The notes beneath the pieces are model-generated. The model was not told where the DNA came from. It worked only from the letters and a program-made list of their open reading frames with translations, and made no database searches. From Candidatus Omnitrophota bacterium (lineage in GTDB: Bacteria; Ratteibacteria; UBA8468; B48-G9; JAFGKM01): a DNA stretch of 11,655 bases. Position numbers and translations under genes: made by a program. The stretch lies in NCBI GenBank assembly GCA_023819545.1, contig JAMWCA010000029.1, positions 1 through 11,655 of the forward strand, written 5' to 3'. Below are positions 7,153 to 11,655 of this stretch, in pieces. Numbering within the stretch: the first letter of the stretch is position 1; each line of letters opens with the position of its first letter.

Positions 7153-8175
7153 TTATTCAATGAAAGATTTGAATAAAATTGATGGATTTTTGTATTTTCT
7201 TTTTGGTTTTTTTATAAAGTTTACTGAAAGAAAAATAGATAATGTTTTTTCATATTCATAGTTTTCGTCCATAAATGGATCAAAGATAAATAAAAATTTT
7301 GTATCTTCAAACTGTAATAATTCTTTTAAGATTTCACTTGAGATTGTTTCAAAATTTTTTACCCAGATTGATGGTGTATCATTTGAATTAAGAGCAAAAT
7401 TAAACCAGTAAAACGATTGATTTTTTGTAGCCAAAATTTTATCTATTTTTTCAATATCAAGAAAAATTCTTAATCCTTCAAGAATTTCTGATTCCGAAAA
7501 ATAAAATGTCTCTTTTCCAATTTTATCTGAAAAAGCAATTTTTTTACTAAATTTTCCCATTCCATAAAGATACAAGAAATTTGCAACAGGTTCGTTTAAA
7601 TCAATTCTAACTTTGTTTATTGGATGTAAATTTAGAATTTTAAATGAATTTTCCATAATTTTGTTAACTTTTTCAAACTTTTCATTCTTAAATTTAATTT
7701 CATTTATATTTCTATTCCTGATTTTATTAGGGAAATTATTCTCTAAAAGTAATAAATCATCAGAAATTTTTAAAATTATATCTTTTTCATAAACAAAAAA
7801 TTCAGTATTTTTATCTATCTTTTTAATTTCCTCAATAAGTTTCTTTTTTTCTTGTAAATTTAAAGGCACATCTGTTTCAATTATTTTATTCTCATAAGTA
7901 GACACAAATTTACAAAGAAAAAAGATATTATTTTCTGAAAAAGGGATTGGATATTTTAGTGAACGCAAAAAAGCATATCCAGGAAAAGAAAACTCAGGGA
8001 TTAAAAATTTAAAATAACTTTTTTCAGCTGTTGTATCAAGCAAGAGATAACCCCATTGTCCTTTTTGCATAAATAATTCAAAATTTTCTTTTTTTGCATA
8101 TTCAAATAATGTTTTTTCCCCTTTTTTTTTAAAAAGTTCTAAATAACCATGAAGAGTAAAAAGAATATATTTCAT
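7153..8175 (-). CDS. Degenerate ApgM-family (cofactor-independent phosphoglycerate mutase-like) protein, probable pseudoenzyme
   Basis: The 340-residue protein has no obvious active site but resembles the ApgM family (archaeal-type 2,3-bisphosphoglycerate-independent phosphoglycerate mutase and the related 'proposed homoserine kinase' group, alkaline phosphatase superfamily). The clearest match is NSFKILNLHPINKVRID (176-192) followed by VANFLYLYGMGK (197-208), equivalent to the family's 'iL..HPvN..R...G..pAn.iWlwG.G'. Weaker matches are KTLFEYAKKENFELFMQKG (21-39; family KTPLExAxTPNxDxLAxxG) and NNIFFLCKF (82-90; family 'gDvAFRcNf'). The first metal motif, DG near the N-terminus, is HG here (9-10). 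The catalytic-serine motif SD/SN before the family's GYDP/GRGP segment is not recognisable around 47-65. The late DEaxHxG and DHxTP motifs are missing too; the equivalent region reads FIFDPFMDE (297-304). The reading frame is intact with normal composition, so it looks maintained rather than decayed. Its function is unknown. The gene lies 5 bases after purB and 7 before folK. Confidence 0.7.
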   Translation of the reverse strand: MKYILFTLHGYLELFKKKGEKTLFEYAKKENFELFMQKGQWGYLLLDTTAEKSYFKFLIPEFSFPGYAFLRSLKYPIPFSENNIFFLCKFVSTYENKIIETDVPLNLQEKKKLIEEIKKIDKNTEFFVYEKDIILKISDDLLLLENNFPNKIRNRNINEIKFKNEKFEKVNKIMENSFKILNLHPINKVRIDLNEPVANFLYLYGMGKFSKKIAFSDKIGKETFYFSESEILEGLRIFLDIEKIDKILATKNQSFYWFNFALNSNDTPSIWVKNFETISSEILKELLQFEDTKFLFIFDPFMDENYEYEKTLSIFLSVNFIKKPKRKYKNPSILFKSFIE

Positions 8176-8180
8176 ACCTA

Positions 8181-9470
8181 TTATTCTATATATTTAAAAA
8201 TTTTTTCCATATTTTTTAAAAGCTGATGTATATCAAAGATTTTACTAATTTCCTCCTCTTTAATATACTTTTTTATAGAATCATCTTTTTTGACAAGTTC
8301 GCAAAAATCAACTTTTTTTCTAATTGCTTCAAAAGATAATTCTTGAATTTTTTCATATGCATCTTTTCTTGACATTCCTTTTAAAACAAGAAAATTCAAT
8401 AATTTTTGTGAAAAAAAGACATTATTTAAAATTTTCATATTCTTTCCCATATTTTCTATATTTATTTCCATACCATCAATAATTTTTATAAGTAAGTTTA
8501 ATATATAATCAAGCAGAATTGTTGATTCAGGTAAAATAATTCTTTCTGCAGAAGAATGGCTTATATCTCTTTCATGCCATAAAGCAACATTTTCAAAAGC
8601 GACATTCACATTTTTCTTTATAACTCTTGCAAGTCCACAAATTCTTTCACATAAAATAGGATTTCTTTTATGAGGCATTGCAGAAGAGCCCTTTTGTCCT
8701 TTTCCAAATGGTTCAAAAATTTCTGATATTTCTGTTTGTTGTAATAATCTAATTTGTAAAGCAATTTTTTCACAAGATGAAGCAATAATTCCAAGAATAG
8801 ATAAAAAATAAGCAAATCTGTCTCTTGAAATTATTTGTGTTGAAAATTTTTCCCTTTTTAAATTGAATTTATTGCAAACATATTCTTCAATTTCTGGCTC
8901 TATATTTGAAAAAGTTCCAACAGCTCCTGATATTTTTCCAACACTTATTTCATCAATTGCCCTTTCAATTCTTTCTTTATTCCTTAAAAATTCAAAATAC
9001 CATGTTCCAATTTTAAACCCTAAAGTTATTGGTTCAGCATGAATTCCATGAGTTCTTCCTATCATTAAAATATCTTTATATTGAATAGCTTTCTTTTTCA
9101 AAACTTCAAGTAAATTTTTTATGTCATCCAAAATTAAATTTCCCGCCTCTCTTAAAATTAAGGCAAAGGAAGTATCAATAATATCAGAAGAAGTGAGTCC
9201 AAAATGAATATATTTTCCTTCATCTCCTACAGTTTCACTAATTTGTTCAATAAAAGCAATAACATCATGATTTGTAATTTTTTCAATTTCGTTTATTCTT
9301 TCAATATCAATTTTCACATTTTCTTTAACTTTCTTTACAACATCGTATGGTATAACATTAACTTTACTCCATCCTTCTAAAACAGCAATTTCTACTTCAA
9401 GATATTTTTTAAACTTATTTTCTTCACTCCAAATTTCTCCCATTTCCTTTCTTGTATATCTTGGTATCAT
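8181..9470 (-). CDS. purB: Adenylosuccinate lyase
   Basis: PurB catalyses two beta-eliminations releasing fumarate: SAICAR to AICAR in the main purine pathway, and adenylosuccinate to AMP. It is a cytoplasmic homotetramer of the fumarase/aspartase superfamily. At 429 residues it matches the short Bacillus-type enzyme (about 431) rather than the longer E. coli form. Motifs: TNHDVIAFIE (66-75, His68), HFGLTSSDIIDT (89-100), GRTHGIHAEP (138-147, catalytic His141), and the superfamily signature GSSAMPHKRNP (261-271) on the mobile loop with the catalytic Ser262/263. ERDISHSSAERI (300-311) follows. The C-terminal helical domain is complete. The ATG is preceded by a perfect AGGAGGTG and a promoter. 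It begins a unit continuing into the ApgM-like gene and folK. Confidence 0.97.
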   Translation of the reverse strand: MIPRYTRKEMGEIWSEENKFKKYLEVEIAVLEGWSKVNVIPYDVVKKVKENVKIDIERINEIEKITNHDVIAFIEQISETVGDEGKYIHFGLTSSDIIDTSFALILREAGNLILDDIKNLLEVLKKKAIQYKDILMIGRTHGIHAEPITLGFKIGTWYFEFLRNKERIERAIDEISVGKISGAVGTFSNIEPEIEEYVCNKFNLKREKFSTQIISRDRFAYFLSILGIIASSCEKIALQIRLLQQTEISEIFEPFGKGQKGSSAMPHKRNPILCERICGLARVIKKNVNVAFENVALWHERDISHSSAERIILPESTILLDYILNLLIKIIDGMEINIENMGKNMKILNNVFFSQKLLNFLVLKGMSRKDAYEKIQELSFEAIRKKVDFCELVKKDDSIKKYIKEEEISKIFDIHQLLKNMEKIFKYIE

Positions 9471-9474
9471 TTTT

Positions 9475-9482
9475 CACCTCCT
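9475..9482 (-). promoter_or_regulatory. Shine-Dalgarno site of purB
   Basis: AGGAGGTG on the minus strand, four bases before the purB ATG, is a full anti-16S match and the strongest ribosome site in the window. Its AGGA part belongs to the downstream copy of the 15-bp tandem repeat. Confidence 0.88.
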
Positions 9483-9508
9483 GAAAAATTATATCCTGAA
9501 AAATTATA
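9479..9508 (-). repeat. Perfect 15-bp tandem direct repeat in the purB leader
   Basis: Two adjoining identical copies, 9494-9508 and 9479-9493, read TATAATTTTTCAGGA on the minus strand. Each copy carries a TATAAT hexamer and an AGGA. The upstream copy supplies the predicted -10 box and the downstream copy runs into the purB ribosome site. It looks like a simple slippage duplication of the promoter/leader. Confidence 0.9.
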
Positions 9509-9531
9509 TATTATTGATATTTAACTTGCAA
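9503..9531 (-). promoter_or_regulatory. Predicted promoter of the purB-ApgM-like-folK unit
   Basis: Minus strand: -35 TTGCAA (9526-9531), 17-base spacer, -10 TATAAT (9503-9508). The -10 is perfect and the -35 matches at four of six positions. The start would fall near 9496, giving a leader of about 25 bases. A second TATAAT lies 15 bases downstream at 9488-9493 because of the tandem repeat, but no good -35 is spaced for it. The site sits in the 71-base gap after the membrane TPR gene. The TTGCAA lies within the palindrome CTTGCAAG. I see no recognisable PurR-type operator. Confidence 0.7.
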
Positions 9532-9541
9532 GATAAGTTTA

Positions 9542-10285
9542 TTAAGGGGTTAGGAAAAATCTAAATGCAAGATAGAGCATGAATAAAAATAAAATTACCG
9601 AGAAATATAAAGGTAAAAATTTAATTATAATGAAAATTAACAAAACAATAATTGGTGAAATTAAGAGAAAAAAAATGTATTTTTTTACTCCCTTTAAATC
9701 TGCAGTAATAGATTTTATAACATCTTTTCTTTCTCCACAATTTTTACATTTCTGTTGTCCTCCAAGATTTTCTTCTCCACAATTTCTGCATATCCATAAT
9801 TCTCCTTCCTTTATTTTCTGCTCTTTTTCTGATATTGATATTTTATGCTTAATTAAAGGTAAATCTTTAATTCTATATGCAGTTTTATAAAATTGAAGTG
9901 CCTGTGAATATTCTTCTTTTTTAAAATAAATATCTCCAAGTTCAATATATGCTTTATAATTATTTGGTTGTTGAGATATTATTTCTTTTAGTTCATTTAT
10001 CCTTTTAATTTCTAATTTCTCTGATAAGTATTTTTCATTTTTTTCTTGTAAAAAATGAATGAAGATATATCCTGAAAACGGAATAAATATTGAAATGAGA
10101 GAAATTTTTAATATAGTTAACACAATACTTGCAATAAAAAGGAAAGAGAAGATTGTTATTTCTTGATATGATATATCTTTTTCCATCAATTTTTCAAAAA
10201 CTATAAAATAAAACTCAATTCCGAGAATTATAAGGATAAATGCAAGTTTTAATCCCAAAAAATATCCTGAACCCCAATTAATCAT
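9542..10285 (-). CDS. Membrane protein with TPR and four-cysteine zinc ribbon, unknown function
   Basis: I do not recognise a named family for this 247-residue protein. Hydrophobic segments at about 8-30, 43-60 and 61-79 suggest two or three membrane passes. A soluble part follows. Residues 96-140 look like at least one tetratricopeptide repeat (PNNYKAYIELGDIYFKKEEY, then SQALQFYKTAYRI), a protein-protein contact motif. Next comes a rubredoxin-like zinc ribbon with two CxxCGE knuckles, CRNCGEE (166-172) and CKNCGER (180-186), in which C166, C169, C180 and C183 would bind one Zn. Two further membrane segments (about 202-223 and 225-245) close the protein. The soluble region is probably cytoplasmic, since Cys-Zn ribbons usually are. 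The start overlaps the miaA stop by 8 bases, implying coupling. It could be a membrane assembly or quality-control factor, but nothing here proves that. Confidence 0.75.
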   Translation of the reverse strand: MINWGSGYFLGLKLAFILIILGIEFYFIVFEKLMEKDISYQEITIFSFLFIASIVLTILKISLISIFIPFSGYIFIHFLQEKNEKYLSEKLEIKRINELKEIISQQPNNYKAYIELGDIYFKKEEYSQALQFYKTAYRIKDLPLIKHKISISEKEQKIKEGELWICRNCGEENLGGQQKCKNCGERKDVIKSITADLKGVKKYIFFLLISPIIVLLIFIIIKFLPLYFSVILFLFMLYLAFRFFLTP

Positions 10286-11201
10286 TTTTGTATATCTTTA
10301 GTATTTTTTCAATCGCTTCTTTTTCATCTGTAAAGTTTATAAATATTCCTTTTTCTTTTCTAAACCATATAAATTGCTTTCTCGCATATTCTTTAGTTTT
10401 TTTTATAATTATTTTTTTTAATTTTTCAAAGTCAAATTCATTATTTAAAAATTCAAGTATTTCATTATATCCAATAGGTGCCTTTATATTTAAATATTTT
10501 TCAAAACTTTCTTGTTTTAATTTTCTAACTTCTTCAATCCAACCATTTTCAAACATCTTTTCTATTCTTTTTTCTATTCTTTGATAAATTTCTTTTTTAT
10601 CTCTCATTAAAATGAAATATATTACATTGCCTATTTCTTTTAATGTTTTTTCGGGTTTTTGAGTTCGCCAATAAGTCATATTTTTACCAGTTAATTCGTA
10701 AATTTCAATTGCTCTTTTAATTCTATATCTATCATTTGGATGTATTTTTTCTGCACAAACTGGGTCAATCTCTTTTAATTTTTGATAAAGGTTTTCGGAT
10801 GTTTCTTTTTCAAGTTTTTCTCTTATTTCTTTTTGTTTTATTTTTAATTCAGGAGATAAACTGAATAAACCATTTAGGAGAACTCTGATATAAAACCCAC
10901 TCCCTCCAACAATTATTGGTATTTTCCCTTTTGAAATTATTTCTTTCACTTTTTCAAAAACCATATTTGAAAATTGGTAAACATCAAATGCTTCTTTTAA
11001 TGAAAGAAAGTCAATAAAATGATGAGGGATTTTTTCTCTCATTGATAAAGAAGGTTTATCAGTTCCAATATTTATTTCTTTGTAAAACTGTCTGCTATCG
11101 CAAGATATAATCTCCCCATTTATTTTTTTAGCAATTTCAAAAGATATTTGCGTTTTACCACAAGCAGTAGGCCCTCCAATTACAAGGATTTTATTACTCA
11201 T
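10278..11201 (-). CDS. miaA: tRNA dimethylallyltransferase (MiaA)
   Basis: MiaA transfers the dimethylallyl group of DMAPP to N6 of adenosine 37 in tRNAs that read codons starting with U; the product is often then methylthiolated by MiaB. The 307-residue protein is full length (E. coli 316). Motifs: P-loop GGPTACGKT (9-17; most family members have Ser rather than Cys at residue 14), CDSRQFYKEINIGTDKPS (34-51, with the substrate-contacting Asp35 and Gln38), IPHHFIDFL (58-66), VGGSGFYIRVLLNGL (98-112) and the tRNA-binding NDRYRIKRAIEIYELTGK. No C-terminal zinc finger of the eukaryotic type is present. The ATG is 8 bases after the upstream thymidylate synthase-family stop, without a clear ribosome site. 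The stop overlaps the membrane TPR gene by 8 bases. Confidence 0.97.
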   Translation of the reverse strand: MSNKILVIGGPTACGKTQISFEIAKKINGEIISCDSRQFYKEINIGTDKPSLSMREKIPHHFIDFLSLKEAFDVYQFSNMVFEKVKEIISKGKIPIIVGGSGFYIRVLLNGLFSLSPELKIKQKEIREKLEKETSENLYQKLKEIDPVCAEKIHPNDRYRIKRAIEIYELTGKNMTYWRTQKPEKTLKEIGNVIYFILMRDKKEIYQRIEKRIEKMFENGWIEEVRKLKQESFEKYLNIKAPIGYNEILEFLNNEFDFEKLKKIIIKKTKEYARKQFIWFRKEKGIFINFTDEKEAIEKILKIYKND

Positions 11202-11209
11202 TAAGAAGT

Positions 11210-11655
11210 TTAAAATAAAGTTCCTAACTTTCCTGTCCTTTTTTCCATTTCTATGAGTTGTTTTCCATATTCAAATCCTGCAATAGCAATTGGGTCATCA
11301 CTTCTTAAAGTTCTACTTTTTGTATGGTCAGGATTAAAAAAATCTCTTTTTTCAAGAGAAGTCAAAAATCTATTTTTAAAATCATCAAAACTTTCTCCAT
11401 AAATATGATAAGAATCAGAAATATCAACATATTGACCAATTTTAACCTCTTTTCCAACTTTTTTTGATATTTCATCTGCAATAAACTTTTGAAGTGAAGT
11501 TAGTCCGAATAAATTCATAAAAGCAGCTCTATAAGCATCTCTTGAACGCCAATGAGTATTCATATTTAAAAATAATTTTCCTTCTTTTTCTGTAATTCTG
11601 CACCATATTCTTTGTAAACATGGAGGGTCATAAGTAAAAGGGTCATAGAATGGTA
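11210..11655 (-). CDS. Thymidylate synthase family protein, ThyA superfamily (N-terminus cut by window edge)
   Basis: The frame stays open to the right edge, giving about 147 residues; it does not start at the internal ATG (11561-11563), because the preceding 30 codons carry conserved family residues. ThyA enzymes methylate dUMP to dTMP using methylene-tetrahydrofolate. The catalytic cysteine is recognisable in DPPCLQRIWCRI (codon at 11618-11620). It is followed by an RSRDAYRAAFMNLFGL block (phosphate-binding Arg, Asp and Asn region) and DSYHIYGE, equivalent to 'DxHIY' of classic ThyA. The usual His after the catalytic Cys (PCH) is Leu here, and the C-terminus lacks the classic bacterial ending. 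It therefore resembles divergent, partly archaeal, ThyA-like proteins more than E. coli ThyA. A role in dTMP synthesis fits the folK gene nearby. Other dUMP/dCMP-modifying members of the superfamily cannot be excluded from the fragment. Confidence 0.82.
   Translation of the reverse strand, partial: PFYDPFTYDPPCLQRIWCRITEKEGKLFLNMNTHWRSRDAYRAAFMNLFGLTSLQKFIADEISKKVGKEVKIGQYVDISDSYHIYGESFDDFKNRFLTSLEKRDFFNPDHTKSRTLRSDDPIAIAGFEYGKQLIEMEKRTGKLGTLF

Noticed and set aside
8618..8815. Minus-strand second frame of about 65 codons inside purB
   Set aside because: It overlaps the PurB signature loop in another frame and has no features of its own.
9519..9540. Short inverted repeat (AACTT...AAGTT) and the CTTGCAAG palindrome upstream of purB as a terminator or operator
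   Set aside because: Arms of four to five bases with no T-run do not make a terminator, and no known operator matches. The palindrome is explained as part of the -35 region.
9579..10584. Plus-strand open frames at 9579-9890 and 10288-10584
   Set aside because: They lie opposite the membrane TPR gene and miaA and read as reversed A-rich coding sequence; no promoter or ribosome site supports them.
10551..10590. Repeated CTTTTCTATTCTT-like units
   Set aside because: They encode the RIEKRIEK stretch of MiaA in frame, so the repeat follows from the protein sequence.
1..11655. Search for CRISPR, tRNA, rRNA, insertion sequences or a defence island
   Set aside because: All space is taken by housekeeping-type genes with gaps under 90 bases. 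No spaced repeats, cloverleaf, transposase or terminal inverted repeats were seen.

Overview
The window is a compact, AT-rich stretch of bacterial chromosome (GC clearly below a third by eye). Every convincing gene lies on the minus strand, so transcription runs from right to left. Twelve protein genes fill it almost completely. The largest gap between genes is about 88 bases, and no stretch over 300 bases lacks a gene. I saw no rRNA, tRNA, CRISPR, insertion sequence or prophage. The gene at each edge is cut by the window: a thymidylate synthase-family gene at the right and lgt at the left.

The organism looks like a bacterium with a Gram-negative-style gyrase, since GyrB carries a long extra segment in its TOPRIM/C-terminal part. 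It has lipoprotein processing (LspA, Lgt) and DksA/TraR-type RNA polymerase control. The very low GC, Lys/Glu/Ile-rich proteins, an archease, an ApgM-family relative and an atypical ThyA would suit a little-studied lineage, for example something around Omnitrophota or related candidate phyla. That placement is a weak inference, and nothing in the window fixes the phylum.

Spacing and promoter-like sites suggest three transcription units, in the direction of transcription. (1) Thymidylate synthase family – miaA – a membrane TPR/zinc-ribbon protein of unknown function (11655 to 9542). (2) purB – a degenerate relative of ApgM phosphoglycerate mutase – folK (9470 to 6693), preceded by a good promoter (TTGCAA-17-TATAAT) that overlaps a perfect 15-bp tandem repeat. 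(3) gyrB – gyrA – archease – DksA/TraR-type regulator – lspA – lgt (6604 to 1), preceded by a near-consensus promoter (TTGACA-17-TAAAAT). Within each unit genes overlap or lie within about 15 bases, which suggests co-transcription and translational coupling.

Most of the content is housekeeping: DNA supercoiling, purine, folate and dTMP synthesis, tRNA modification and lipoprotein maturation. I do not see a dedicated new defence or mobile system. The most unusual item is the 340-residue protein between purB and folK. It keeps the fold-level signature of the ApgM family but appears to have lost the catalytic serine and metal-binding residues, which suggests a pseudoenzyme. Next in interest are the uncharacterised membrane TPR/zinc-ribbon protein, the duplicated promoter/leader element before purB, and active-site substitutions in Lgt and GyrA.
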